From positions 2,870,001 to 2,934,000 of the forward strand of contig CM065381.1 in NCBI GenBank assembly GCA_033060915.1: DNA of 64,000 nucleotides. Reading direction: 5' to 3'. Made by a program: the position numbers and the translations under genes. This stretch comes from Euryodendron excelsum (Eukaryota; Streptophyta; Magnoliopsida; Ericales; Pentaphylacaceae). A model generated the notes under the pieces. It saw only the letters and a program-made list of their open reading frames with translations, ran no database searches and was not told the DNA's origin. Shown here piece after piece: positions 36,001 through 49,100 of the stretch; the first letter of the stretch is position 1; each line of letters starts with the position of its first letter.

Positions 36001-39000
36001 ATTTGATTCATTGTTTGAGTGGTTCATTTTGGTTCACTGTACATGTATTTGAGTGGCTCATTTTGGTTCGCTTTGGTTCATTGTTTGGTTTTCTTTGGTT
36101 CACTGTACATGTTTTACTTGTACATTCATTTGGTTCTCTTTGGTTCACTATATAAGTGGCTCTTTGGTTCACTATAATAGATGACGACATTCATGTAAGT
36201 GTATAGATTACTATGTAGACATACATAAATTAAAGAAAATTATTATTAATATACTCATTTATCTGGATGAATACACAACTAACTTAATAGTAAGATGAAT
36301 ATACAATTGGATTACAAAAACAGTTAGAGGAGTTAATCATAAATAGTTAGATGAATACACAATTAAATTGCATAAGATATATTACTCTAAATTCTAAATA
36401 AATATTATAATATTTATTTGGAACGTAAAATCACTACAACACTGATAAAGAAAAATATAAAATCCATACAATAAAATAATAGACCTAAAAATTAAAAACA
36501 ACAAATTATGTACATGGGTCATTGTCGCTATGATTGCGTCAAGTGGCTTACTTTGAGTCTCTTTTTTTACAATTTTTTTTTAATTTATCTAAGTTCTCTA
36601 CCCTATGCAAACAACACTTACAAAAAAAAAAAAATGTGAAATCACTAAACAAAATAAGACCTAAAAATTGAAAACTAAAAATACATTTGGCCATTGTTAT
36701 TGTCATTGTCATTGTGGCAAGTGACTCACTTTAAGTGGCTCTTTTTTATCCTTTATTTTTTTTAATTTATCTAAGTTCTCTTCCTTGCACAAACTAATAA
36801 GTATTTGTCAAAGGATATTACTTTTTTAGACCTTTAAAAACGAAATGCATACTCATTTAATAAAAAAGTGCAAAATTCAAATTGACTATTTTCACACTTT
36901 CCCAACTATTACTTTTTAAGTACAAGTGTTATGGAAAACTAAGATTGCATCTGCATTTAATAAAGATTTTGAGAGTTAATTGACTATTTTGTCAACTATT
37001 ACTACAAATACGTTTGTTTTTTTATTAGACAAATGTTAAGGCACATATTAAGTATGCATTGTTTGGCTGTACTTAGTATGAGGTCCACATTTGTTTTCTT
37101 ACAGTTTTCAATGCTTTGTTCTTTGTACAAGCAAACAATGGATGCTTAATATAACAAGACCTTTTTACTTATAATATTATTTTATATATATAATTTTTGT
37201 ACAAGTTGAACATTTGAGTTATAATAAAAATTCTAAAAATCTATTGGATTATCTTCTTAATTTCGTCAATTATTACCTTTACATAAATACATTCTTGATA
37301 CTTATAATAGAATGTATCATACATGTACTTTTAAACAGACTGAGTAAAAACTCATGCCATTACATATTTTCTTCACTAATATATTCACTCTCTCCTCAAT
37401 TATTTAAAAGATTAATGGATCTAAAAAGGAACTTGCATGGGCCTAAAACTAGTATTCTAGTGTACAAGAATGTATTGAACTGTATAAGAATATATTTTAC
37501 ATAATGATAGAAAAGGGAAATATTGCTACCCACTTCACATGTTTTATCTAATAACAGTAGCTTTACTGAACCTTTTCACCATGAATTTGAATTTGGTGCT
37601 TACTGCAGGTGACAGAGATATACAACTTCAACCAGGACGATTTGATGACTGAAGATATATTCATCCTGGATTGTCACTTAGACATCTTTGTCTGGGTTGG
37701 GCAACAGGTCGACGCTAAGACTAGAATGCATGCTTTAACTATTGGAGAGGTATGATTTAACGGCCTTGAAGAAAGTTTCAAGCTTTTATTCAAAAACATC
37801 AAAAACAGCTACTAACTACTATCAAACTCATATTTTGGATCCTGAAAGGAAGCTCAATAGCTCATAGAACTTGAGCACTGCTGCATCCAAATTTTTAATA
37901 CAAATCTAAAGTTGCAGCTGTGCACTGATATTCTGACCCAACGCTCTGTCAATTTCGAAGGGGCTCAGCCCAAGGCGAAATACTGGCCCTGTGAAACTGA
38001 TTTTGACATTTAGAGGTTTGATGGGCTTACCATATGCCATGATTCACACCTTTTGTCATGGCGTCTTATGTATGCACGAATGTTATTTAAATGAACAAAA
38101 ATCCACAAAAATCCCTACTCAACATAACTAGTCTGTTGCAACCATCTGTTAGGTTTTGTGATGCACTGATGCTTGCAAGTTTCTTGGTCACATTGGCAGT
38201 CTCTTCTTATTTTCAACAGAAATTTCTTGAACGTGATGTTCTTCTGGAAAAATTGTCTCGCGAAGCTCCAATATATGTTGTTATGGAAGGGAGTGAACCG
38301 CCTTTTTTCACACGTTTCTTCACATGGGACTCTGAAAAATCTTTAGTAAGTGATCTCATTATGATGTCCTGGAAATGGTAACTAGGAATTAATAACCTCC
38401 TAAGTGATCCTTATATTTCTGTCTTGTTGCAGATGCATGGAAACTCATTTCAAAGGAAGCTTGCAATTGTGAAAAATGGGACCCCAACTTTAGATGTAAG
38501 TACCTTTGCTTTTCTCTTTCCCTGATAATTTGGTTCACAAACTTTTTCCTTGGTCTTGTTCTCGTTTTCTTGTCTTTTCCTTCTCCACCTTCTTGAGTTT
38601 ATTTGTCAAAATCCCATTGTTCCTTCTGTGCTTTCTTTCTGTTATTGTATGTGATTGCACCTATTTTATTGTGGTACATCTTTGCTCTAACCACTTTTGA
38701 TTTTGACTTAAAATATGATGACAATGCCGCAAGTGCAATAATGAATGCATTATTAGATGGCCATATTTATGTTCATCATACTGAGAGACTTCTTTACAAA
38801 AGTACGCACTTGCTGTCTTATTGTCAAATTGTATCTGATGTGTTCCATTTTTGCTTTTTGATGCACTTGGTATAATATTAATTTGTTTATAGTCCAAGTG
38901 CGGCAATGTTTTCAAACCATTGAGTGAATCGAAATAGGGACTGTGTCACGAGTTCAACCATCTGGTCAACTGGAATAAAACAGTGATGTCATAATTATGC

Positions 39001-42000
39001 CATTATTTTATTTATTAATAGTAATTATAAAAAGGTAAAATTACAAAAAAATACTAAAATCCTTACACTTATACGCTTTTTTTATTATTTTTTATTGTAC
39101 TTAAACTGAACATTGCAATATATCATTTGGTACTACAAATGGATAAATTATGTTAGGGCTCAAGTCTTTGCTTTCAATAATGCTAATCATAGATCAAAGG
39201 GACTTGGTTAACTTGATTGGTATCTGTACTTTGAGTTGGCCGATTGAATCATTGAAACCCTAGGAAACTTCCCTTATTTAGACTGGTATCAAACCCAGTA
39301 GTGGATTTACTGGGTTTTCAAATCTTTAGGGCTCATTGGTTGTCCGGACACGCCGTGTGAATTTTAAATCTGTACGGCCCAAATCCTTAAATCCAAAGAC
39401 AGCAGTAAATTCTTTCATTTCAGTTTGTCCTGATTTGACCTCATGCTATTACAATAACCTTGTCGTGAATATTGCTGAGACTAAGCCTATGGATTTTAGT
39501 TAATTTCACTCTTAAGGATATCTTTGAAAACATGGATACCATATTTCCCTAGCTGAAGAATAGGGCATAGATTAGGAATCATATTGGCATATTTTTTGCC
39601 AGAGTATGCATGCTGAATTGCTGTTTAGCAGTGCTTTGTCATCCTTAATATACTTGAGGCAGCTCATTGATGTTTGATAATATGCGAGTAGTTGAAGAGA
39701 AACTTTGCCAGAAAGAGGCATCCCATCTGACTGATACTGATGTTGGTTTGTTAGGAAGTCCAGAATCCTTCTTTCTAACAAGTCATAGGAAGTCCTGAAA
39801 TTTGTGTTAAAGAGTTTGCACTTCACAGCTACAGGAAAAGGGAATAAGTTTGAATCATTCACCAAGATATGCAAAAATATTCTTATAGATACTTAAACTT
39901 CATGATACTAAGTACTAACAGTAAAATTTATGTGCAAAGAATAGTTTAGATGGCAACTACATTAATGTAATAGAACAAGCGCTCAATTGTGTTATCCAAA
40001 TGGTGTAATATAACATCCACATCCTCATCCACATCCACATCCACATCCACATCCACAGAATTGTAATATTGTATGACAGAATTTAAGTTACTTTATGGCT
40101 AATTATGCTGATTCAGCGAAAAGTTCTATAACGAGAATTGCGTATTTTCTCATGATTCTAAGAAATTAGCAGCTTAGTGTAGTTTCTAAGTTCGTTCTCA
40201 GAAACTGGCTAAAGATCATGTTAGAGTTGGTAAAAGCTTAAAACGTTTTCATGTTTGGCTTTTTGGCCTGGTTATGAGTTCATTATCTTTCACGAATACA
40301 AAGTATCAGAGTTTCTTAGTGCACTCCTAGATGAAGCTTTCATTGAAGTGGAGCTGTATAAGTGCTCCACAATATCTGCTGAAATATCGCTTGGTCGAAA
40401 TCTGAAGAAGAAAAAAAAAGTATTGAAAAAAAAACAGAATAATAATAATAAATACAATTTATCCCAAGAGGCATAAAGAAGAGTCCCTCATTTTAAAGAG
40501 GCGCAAATTAGTTATATCAGAAGTTTTATTACTCTTTGTGAACCTTTTCTATGGAAATTCAAAATAGTAAAAGTATACTAAAATTGTTTGGGATGAAACT
40601 TATCTCAACAAATGAAGCTTCTATGGGTGGATTTTGACCAAGAGGATCCGAAGAAGCTTACCAATGCTAGAACTATTTTTGTGCTATATCTATTTTGAAA
40701 ATGTTATGCAAAATTTGAAGAGAGGAAAAGAAGTCATATAGAAGAACATCATCTCTGAAGTTCAGGTACTTGATTGCAAGGCTCCTAGTAGAAATGCTTA
40801 GGTTTAATGTGCTCTCCTTTGTAGATTCACTATTGATGTTGCCAATGCCATCATTGACGCATCACTATTACTGGAAAACCATCTAAAATACCCCGGGGCA
40901 TCTGTTTCTGGCTGTTCATTTTGTGCTCGAATCATGAAGAGTTGCCACACCACATAATGTTCCCAGTTGACCCCAAAGCAGGAAGTGCGGAGAGTTTTAG
41001 CTGTATTCCATAAAACTTTCGTTTAATATTTCTTCAGGTGCAATATGGCATTCAGGTATTCATTTCTGATGTATATCTTAATGATTTACATTTGGGTCAT
41101 TGGAGTAAATCTTTACCCGTTACAACCTTGAACATAAGTGATTAAAAACAATCAGAATAAACTATGTGGTGCAATTTTGGACAAAAAAACTGGCTGAAAC
41201 ACCAGTAGATTTCTGGAAAACCAACCACAACACCCCCCCCCCCACACACACCCCCCCCCCCCCCCCAAAAAAAAAAAAAAAAAAAAAAACCAAAACCAAA
41301 ATAAATAAATAAATAAATAAATAAAGATGAAGAAGTGAAGAATCTGATAGAGAACATAGAAGAAGAATTGCTGAAATGAATCAGTATGTATGGAGATGCA
41401 TATTGAAGCTGACTGTTTCTAGATCCAAATTCTGCATAATATATTATACATCTTGCTGTCATTTCTCAAAGAATTGTACTAGGATATGTGAACATTGTAA
41501 TAGTGATCCTAAATGTGGTTGTGGTGCAACTTAATTGAATTGTTGACCTTGGTAATAATTTAGTATGCTATATCATTCTGTAAGATCCGAAACTGTTTGA
41601 CAAATTTAAGTACTGAAGTTCTACTACTGATATTTTTTTGTACGGAGTGTTAAATTAGAAGTTTTGGAGATAACTATGTCAATTAGATTAAAAAAGAAAA
41701 CTAATTTTCTCTGGGTGTTTTCAAAATTCAGTGATGAGTCAAGTCTCTCTGACTTAAAATTAAAAGTCATTTTCAATCATTTTTCCGACTTAGCTGATAG
41801 GAAATTATGAGCTACCAAATGCGCTTAATTGGAAAAACCACTGCACGAGTTTGGTTCTAAGTACATATTGCATTATCAAACAGCCGATTAGATTATGTGG
41901 GGAGGATAACATCGTTTGCCGTGGTTATGAGGATTTTATAGTAATCACATCCTTGTATATTTAATGACATGAGGTTTAGAAATTTTCTATTGTGGATGGT

Positions 42001-43748
42001 GCCATCTGTGAGATTGAAGATTTATGTACAAGAACCTTTTTAAGGCTGGTCATAATATTTTTGCCCTCACCTGTAGGGTAAGCATTTTGAACTATGGGAA
42101 TACAATACTTATTAATTAGTCTACTAATACACTAATCAAACTCATGTTGACATCAATAGATGTGCAATCGGCTTCTCATGCTCTCTCAGTAACATGTAAA
42201 TACATTATTATTGCTATAACAAAATTTAAATTTAATTTAATTTATAAACATATAATGATGCAAGGAGGATTTTGAATATTGTTTTGGATAATAAATGACG
42301 TCAGGTGTTTCAGGAAACTTATGAAGTACTATAACACTTGAAACCGAGATTTCAAATGTGAAAAGGAATAGATGGGATACCACGAAATTGAGGTAAAAAA
42401 GAATCACTTAATATCTTTCTTTGTATTTATTTTTTGATAAGCAGAATCACTTAATATCATTATAAATCCTATCAATTTGAAGATTTAACCTTATATCTGC
42501 ATAAACTAGGAAATGGAAATTAATAGGATGATCTTTATACACTATTTTTCACAAGTTAATACTGATATACCTTAGGTTAAAGGGGAAAAGTAAACATAGT
42601 TGGGTTTTGAAGCACAGCTTATAAGATGTAATTTTGGGAACTTAATACTTAAGTTAATAATTTGATACACAATTCCAGCAATGATGAGAGGCTATTCCTC
42701 CCGGAACAAAAGGATCAAAACCTTCCACGCCCCACGCTGGATTTACAGGTTGTACTTTTCCTGTTAGTCCATAAGGGTCGGACACCCATATTCCAGGACC
42801 ATATAAGCCTGCTATTATGTTTGCATTGGATAATGCGACCTTTATAACAGGCACTCTTGGTGTTGCTTCAGTTTTTTCTTTTTATTGCAATAGTACAGGT
42901 TAAATTGATTTTCTGATGAAAACACGTTGCATGACACTAGAAACCCAAAAGGAGAACACCTGTATCATATGGTGGTAGGTCCGCTATGCCAGATAAATCG
43001 CAGCGTTCCCGAAGCATGTCTTTCAGCCCTGACCGAGTTCGAGTGAGGGGCAGGTCTCCAGCCTTCAATGCACTAGCTGCTAATTTTGAGAACCCAAATG
43101 CAAGGAACCTTTCAACTCCTCCGCCAATTGTGAGAAAGATTTATCCAAAATCTGTGACCCCAGATTCATCAAAATTGCCTTCCAGATCTTCAGCTATTGC
43201 AGCAATGACTGCAACTTTTGAACAACCACCACGAGCAACTATTATACCCCGTTCTCTTAAAGGTAACAATTATTTGAGTTTCTTGAAGACAGTTAAAGTA
43301 ATTACATTCTAAACTGAAATTTAAAGCACTCTTTTGTCGCGGGTGAAGTGAGTCCTGAGGCACCGAAACAAAAACCAGAGACAAACTCCAAAGAGAACTC
43401 TATGAGCAGCAGAATAGAAGCCCTAACCATAAAGGAAGATGTAAAAGAGGATGAAGTTGAAGACGAGGAAGGACTCCCAATATATCCATATGAGCGACTT
43501 AAAATATCTTCTACAGATCCTGTTACAGAAATTGACGTGACAAAGCGAGAGGTATTGATGCTGAAATTATAATACCCTAACAAGTTTACACATATTGTGC
43601 TGTTGCTGAGATTTTGCAAAATTAATGCATGCAGACTTACCTGTCTTCGGAAGAGTTCAGAGAGAAATTTGGGATGCCAAAGAATGCTTTCTATAAGCTA
43701 CCGAAATGGAAACAGAATAAGTTGAAAATGGCCCTTCAATTGTTCTGA
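23791..43748 (+). CDS. VLN4: Villin-4-like actin-bundling protein (22 coding exons, 957 aa)
   Basis: Coding exons: 23791-23846, 24304-24403, 27124-27192, 27278-27514, 27609-27786, 27874-28006, 28570-28732, 28819-28966, 29161-29261, 30071-30226, 32517-32585, 32681-32749, 32872-33009, 34744-34872, 35159-35306, 35449-35459, 37609-37749, 38220-38345, 38433-38495, 42941-43262, 43349-43551, 43635-43748. Every junction is GT..AG, phases agree, and the sum is 958 codons with stop. The protein starts [20 protein letters not shown]. Six gelsolin-like domains fill about residues 8-740 ([30 protein letters not shown] and [17 protein letters not shown] are visible). A Ser/Pro-rich linker (about 746-890, [20 protein letters not shown]) leads to the C-terminal headpiece (895-957, ending [17 protein letters not shown]). 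Plant villins bind, cap and bundle actin filaments in the cytoplasm under Ca2+ control. Order and length match Arabidopsis VLN4 (from memory, about 974 aa); VLN5 is the next best relative. The first ATG after the acceptor at 23724 is used. Confidence 0.95.
23999..24077 (+). repeat. T20-G59 homopolymer tract in villin intron 2
   Basis: Twenty T (23999-24018) are followed by 59 uninterrupted G (24019-24077). Translations give only poly-Gly or poly-Pro. Such a run could form G-quadruplexes and is also a classic site of sequencing or assembly error, so its true length is uncertain. Confidence 0.9.
24905..24975 (+). repeat. Fragment of a widespread plant dispersed repeat (SINE-like)
   Basis: The words TGCACAAGGCTCCCACCAAT and GGGGAGGGTCAGATGTA in this order match a short repeat I recognise from many plant genomes, usually treated as SINE-like. 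Only its core is kept, inside villin intron 3. The identification is from memory and there is no poly(A) tail or target duplication here. Confidence 0.4.
26832..26880 (+). repeat. C-run followed by A-run in villin intron 3
   Basis: CCAACC then C12, A, C7-8 and about 22 A, continuing as ACAACACACACA. Low complexity without coding meaning. Confidence 0.85.
31840..32270 (-). pseudogene. LINE reverse-transcriptase 3' fragment (zf-RVT region) in villin intron 11
   Basis: The minus strand encodes [20 protein letters not shown] and then a [20 protein letters not shown] stretch, then [18 protein letters not shown]. This is the zinc-binding zf-RVT domain found C-terminal to the reverse transcriptase in plant L1-type LINEs (usual pattern: AP..V.FF.W.A...KILT.DNL..R). 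More distal residues (WWGTLMDK…) also follow the LINE order after a frameshift. It sits antisense within intron 11 (30227-32516), is broken by stops, and lacks the polymerase part. Confidence 0.75.
35449..35459 (+). other. VLN4: 11-nt microexon of the villin gene
   Basis: Exon GAGATTTAAAG between CTCAG and GTATGT. It is needed to read FAKG-DLK-VTEIYNF across exons 16-18, which matches the residue count of villins (..SKG.LKVTEIYNF). Without it the frame breaks. It belongs to the coding exons listed for the villin gene. Confidence 0.85.
35820..36810 (+). repeat. Repeat cluster in villin intron 17
   Basis: It starts with a (TATATC)n run (35822-35862), then CAAGTGGATCATTTTGAGTGG (35892), then about five degenerate copies of TTTGGTTCACTGTACATGTA (35980-36180). 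Two related units of about 175 bp follow: AGACCTAAAAATT…CAAGTGGCTTACTTTGAGT…TTTAATTTATCTAAGTTCTC at about 36480-36600 and again at about 36660-36780. Together with the block at 35867 this makes three copies of the CAAGTG..TCA.TTTGAGTGGCTC core. No terminal inverted repeat or coding capacity was recognised. Confidence 0.65.
40017..40058 (+). repeat. (CCACAT)n hexanucleotide microsatellite
   Basis: About six tandem copies of CCACAT with one variant (CCTCAT) near the start, in villin intron 20. Nothing else is recognised in most of this 4.4-kb intron (38496-42940). Confidence 0.85.
41229..41325 (+). repeat. Compound C-run, A-run and (AAAT)n tract in villin intron 20
   Basis: C11, (AC)n, C16, about 23 A, then (AAAT)6 in one stretch. 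Translation on the minus strand gives only glycine- and phenylalanine-rich noise. Confidence 0.85.
42681..42808 (-). pseudogene. psbB: Plastid psbB fragment (NUPT) in villin intron 20
   Basis: The minus strand reads [20 protein letters not shown], then [20 protein letters not shown] and SHH, an exact-looking internal segment of CP47, the photosystem II core antenna encoded by plastid psbB. Similarity stops sharply after SHH, where psbB would continue IAAGTLG, and just before GLYGPG on the other side. It lies antisense about 130 bp before villin exon 21 and has no function expected on its own. Confidence 0.93.
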
Positions 43749-46117
43749 TTCTTCTCTCTGCCTCGCAGATTTTTTGTTTCAGCTTCCTGCAGTTCACATT
43801 GAAGATAAAAAAAGCATGCCCGGAATTTGTATGAATTTTTTGTGTGCTTTTTTCCATTGCTATGGCTTCTTTTGCAACTCGCAACTCACTTTAGTTGTTG
43901 CTTTATTATTTTCCCGCAGTTAGGGACTCCATTTCTCAGGGTGGTAATATGGAGAGGGTCGGTGCATTTTTAGCTGCTTCTGCTCCCAAGAAGCCTGTTT
44001 TGATAATTGAGGGACAAAAGCTGAAAGTTTCTCACTTCTTCTCCCATCTAGTGGTTTGGATGTGTAGCAGTTTTTTTTTTTGGCTTGTTATTCTTTATGG
44101 TCACAGGTTTGTTGTGAGCTTGCATTTTTTTGTCTTTCTTTCTTGATTCCATTATTTAACCATTGATTTCAAATAGAGCAATCACAAGGCTTGCGAACAT
44201 AAACTTTCTAGGCTGTATTGTATCAAAGAGGATGGAAAGTGTGTACAGCGGAGTGTAAAAACTTTCTAGGCTTGCGAATGTAAACTTTTATTTGTTTCCA
44301 CAATGAAGTGTGATTTTTTTTTTTGTTTAATTGAAAATTTGCCATTTTTTTAATTGAAATTTAGGGATTCCTTTAGCTTTCTCTTTTGTGTTAAACATTT
44401 AAACCCTTGATTCCCAATAGAGCAATTAGGGGCCTGACAAATACAAGCCTTGTAGACTGTATGTTATCATCAAGGGTGGAAAGGAAAGCCTGTACGGCAT
44501 CTGGTGAGAACTAATCCACTTTCTATTTTTGGCTTGCCTTGACTCTCTGTCACTGTAATGTACTCTTTTCGGTTGTAGCTCCTTTTTATTTTTTGGGGCG
44601 CCATTTCATTTTCTTTATCATCACCCTTTTTTGGGCTGCTGGCTAGGTGTTTCTTTGTTTTATTGGTAGCAGAATTTGCCTCTTTTGTTTTTTTACCTCT
44701 TTAAATGAAAGGAGTGAGGTGTAATTGCCCTCCATAATCTTGGAATTTTATTGTATTTTGTCATTTTTTTTTCCTTATCAAGTTGGCTACATACTTGAGC
44801 CACATTATTTTGGTTGCATGTATTTTTTTTTAAAGCTTTATTTGCATTCACTTGGGCCAGGTTGCCCATTTGTATGTATATAGGGTCACATATTTTTGGG
44901 GCTCTTTTCACATGTAATTCAACTTAACAGAGGATATAATGGGTGGTCTCTAGTTGGGTTTGAAAATCTTCCCTTTGGTTTATTTTAGGCTAATCGAGTG
45001 TTTGGCCAGTTTGCGCGTATCTTGACTAATTTCGGTGTTTGTGCACTCTCTTTTGGTTTATAAATCATCATTAGGCTGCCTCTATATAGGCATAAATACA
45101 CTTTGATCTAGTTCAACAACACATATCCTAATTTTTAAAAGTGAACACCTAATTTAATTTGGACTAAAGTATAAAATAAATGAATGACGACTTTTTTATA
45201 AACAAATAAAAATAACAAAATCGTACTAAATATACTCGGATTTTCTATATTATATAACCTTCTACATATATACATATATACTCATAAATTTGTGTGATTA
45301 CAGACTAACCTCAACCCCTCCCCTTGTGCCACCGGCACCTCCCACGGCCACCACTGCCCTCTCCCTCCCCACTATCCTGCACACAAAAGCAACTCCAAAA
45401 TGATAAATGACATTAGAATATGAAGCTACTGTTTCACAAATTTGGCCCATGGGTTTGTGATATAGAATGGAAATCAAGAATTTTAAGCTCAAAATTACAT
45501 AAAATTAGGTGGTCTGATCGAGAACGTGATGCAAATCAAAATTTATAGTAAAGTATGGATCCCATCAATTTTTGACATAATTCACTCGTTTAAACCTCGT
45601 AATTCATGATTATGTTGTTTTGTTAAAAGATTTGATTGCTCAATATTTTGGTCTATATGAATCCGATTTAGTCTAAATATTTCTCTAGTAGTTTTTATTT
45701 ATATTTTTTATATTTCTAGCTTTCAAATTTGAGTCTAACTTGAATTTTTCCATTTTTGATAATTTTCTTATTTTCGCCTTAATTTCATTAATTAGGATTA
45801 GGGTTTGTATTCAACCTTTAAATACAATGTAAGGGCTTCTGCCTCAATTCAGTGTTTGATTAATAATATTTCAAAAAGAGTTCTCTTTCATTCCTATTTT
45901 TCTTGTATTCTTGTGGAGAATCACATCCAATAGTTACTTATTTTCTAGTATTTTTGTGGTGAAATTTAACAAATCATGAAAGATTTTTAATCTTTTGGTT
46001 TTCCATCACCCTGCATCCATCTGGCCAAACTGGATGGCTGCGTAGTGTTTCCGTCATTTCCGTCGTACCACACTGATTTCAATTTGTCACCAAGAATCCT
46101 CATGGATTTATGTAACT
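43749..46117. other. Villin 3' untranslated region and AT-rich intergenic DNA
   Basis: The villin 3' UTR begins at 43749; its end is not marked by a clear AATAAA. The frame at 43895-44146 (VRDSISQGGNMERVGAFLAA) follows a possible acceptor CCCGCAG (ending 43919) but matches nothing I know, so I read it as UTR. About 45780-45960 has an LTR-like composition (TTTAAATACAATGTAAGGGC, then ATTCTTGTGG) but no ends could be defined. No other gene is seen. Confidence 0.5.
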
Positions 46118-49100
46118 TTTTTTTTTTTTTTTTGAGAAGTAAAATAAAGCACAAAGGCTCAAGAACTACAAAGATCTGCTTGGAGCATGTTACAGAAATG
46201 AACTGGAAAAGAGACTAAGGGATGGAGAATTGTTCCTCGAATGGCTTGCGACGCCAACCAATGAGCACAACGATTAGCCTGTCGACTACACCATTGGAAA
46301 GACCACGAAGCCTGATTAGCAAGCTCTAAAACATCTTGAACAAATGGCTGAATCTCCCATTTACCATGATTTGATGGCGAATTCAATATGTTGACAACAT
46401 TGGTTGAATTTATCTTAAAAATGACTGAGTGATAATTCAGGTTTCTAGCCATGGAGCAAGCTACACTAATGGCCCAAGCTTCAGCTGCCAAGGCTGACGA
46501 AACTCGAATACATCCAAAATTAACTTTAGTAGCTATACCCCTTGAATTTCTAGCTACCATAGCAAAAGCGCTGATCTTCCAAGACAAAGAGTAACCTTCC
46601 TGTCCACCTAGATTATGCTGGGGTGGAGGAGAAAATAAAGTTTTGATGAAGTCATGAGCGGCTGCTCTGACACTGTGAATGGCTGCTTTAGGCTCTACTG
46701 GAGTACCATTAAAAACAAAATCGTTGCGGGCTTTCCATATGGTCCAACGGATTTGAGCTTTCAGAGCTAAAGAGTTTATATCAAAGGATGGGTCCAACAA
46801 GATAGCCTGTAACCAATCAATAGCAGCTCCAATTGATTCTATATTGACTTTATAGGATAAACCATAGAGAACCACATCGGGTGAGTCCATCTGCACTTAA
46901 AAAGCATATGTTCCACGGGTTCCTCTTCCCTATTACAAATGGGGTAGACAGGGTCGTTTGAGTATTTACGCCGGCATAGATTTGCTTTGGTAGCCAGAGC
47001 ATTTTGGACTACTCTGCAAATAAAATGTTTCACCTTTGGAAGCACATTTAGGTGCCAAATTTTCTTCCACAAACCTTCAGGATCTTGCCGTGGTGAGCTA
47101 GGCTGGTTCCTCTTAGATTGGAGGTCAGCCTGGCCTATGGAATAACTAGATTTAACAGTGTAGTGGCCTGATGGTTTGCATCCCACACAAAAGAATCATT
47201 TTTACTAGTAATGTTGATGGGGAATCTTAAGATGGCACTTACCTCCTCAGTTGAGAACATATCACGCAGAATACCTTCATCCCATGACTTATGAATAGGG
47301 TGGATGAGGTCTTTGACCTAGAGAAGCTGGCAATTAGGAGGCTTTGGAGAGGTAATACTAAAATTTGTAAGGCCAGGGATCCACCCATCTTCCCATATTC
47401 TAACCTGGGAACCTGAGGCAATATTCCATCTAACCCCTTTCTTTAATAAATCCCTTCCCTCCATCAAGCTTGACCAAATCCAAGAAGGTGAAGCAACTTT
47501 CTTGGCATTCATAGCAGGGGTTGAATGAAAATAAATCTCTTTGAGCACCTTCTTCCATAACTGATCAGGATTATGAATCAGCTTCCAGAATTGCTTGGCC
47601 AAAAGAGCTTTGTTGAAACATGATAAATCTCTGAAACCCATACCTCCTTTTCCTTTGGGAGCTGTGATAGACTCCTAGCTTTTCCAGTGAATCTTGCTAC
47701 CTCCTTCATCTTTCCCTAACAAAAAATGACTGAGCAATGAGTTGAACCATTTGCAGAGGGAGTTTGGGATCTTAAAGCACATCATAGCATATGTAGGAAT
47801 AGCCTGAGCAACTGCCTTGATAAGAATTTCTCTTCCTGCCTGGGATAAACATTTTTGCTTCCACCCTTGAACCTTGCCAAACAGTTTATCTCTGAGAAAA
47901 GACATTGCTTCTATTTTCGAACGACCCCATAGAGCTGGAAGACCAAGGTATTTGGTCTTTGGGTTCATCTCTTTCATACCTAAATCTTGTACAATTTGAT
48001 TTTTAGCCTCAGGGCTAGTGTTTGTGGAGAAATTTTTTTTTGATTTCTGGAGGTTTATACTCTGTCCAGAGGCATTACAGAAAGAGTTTAAGATCTGTTG
48101 AAAGTGATCACATTCTTCCTTGTTCAACGTTCATGAAAATTAGAGAGTCGTCAGCAAATAATAAGTGAGACAAAGTAGGGCACCGTTTTCGAATTTTGAT
48201 ACCAGACATCTCCTTGGATTAGATTGACTTGCGTATGAGAGCTGACAGTCCTTCAGAAATGAGGAGGAAAAGGTAGGGTGATAGGGGATCACCCTGCCGA
48301 AGGCCTCTATGGGTACAGACTTCACCAATATTTTTTCATTTGTTACCAGAGTGTACCGGACAGAAGTCACACATTGCATAATCCATCCCATCATCTGATC
48401 AGCAAACCCCATTTTCCTCATGCTAGCCTCCAAGAAAGCCCAGTTGACTCTATCATATGCTTTATTTAGGCCCAGTTTGATGGCCCTGGCAGCATTTTCC
48501 CCATGCTTTTTGTGTTTCAAAAAATGAAAAGCTTCATGCGCCACAATGATATTGTCTTGGATTTGTCTTCCTGTAACAAAAGCAGCTTGCTCTTGAGAGA
48601 TAATAGTGGGCATAAAAGGTTTGAGGCTATTTGATATTACTTTAGAGATGATCTTGTAGTAGAAATTACATAGGCTTATAGGCCGATATTGCCCTATCGA
48701 TTCTGGGTGTTGTGACTTAGGGATAAGGATTAGTTTAGTATGGTTGAGCTCTTTAACAAGATAACCATTACAGAAGAAAACCTTAACTGCTTGACAAAAG
48801 ATCTTTTTCGATATAGTTCCAGTACTTTTTGGTAAAATAGCCCTGGAAAGCCGTCAGGTCCAGGAGCCTTCAAAGAGCCCAGCTGAAAAGTGGCTTCCTT
48901 TATCTCGAGGTCTGAAACTTGGCTGTAAAAGGAGTTATTCATTTCCACTTTTACTTTAGCATCTATGAGACTTAGAACTTTAGATAGATCTCTTGGGGCT
49001 TCAAGACTAAAAAGCTATTTGAAATGATCCAAGATTATGTGATTTATATCATTTGGTTAGGTCTTCCATACACCTGATAGGTCTTTAAACTTGGTAACTT

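Noticed and set aside
41142..41462. 106-codon minus-strand frame with Gly/Phe runs
   Set aside because: Spans the C/A homopolymer tract in intron 20.
43895..44146. Frame containing RDSISQGGNMERVGAFLAA after the villin stop
   Set aside because: Possible acceptor upstream, but the villin headpiece is already complete at 43748 and no homology is recognised; most likely 3' UTR.
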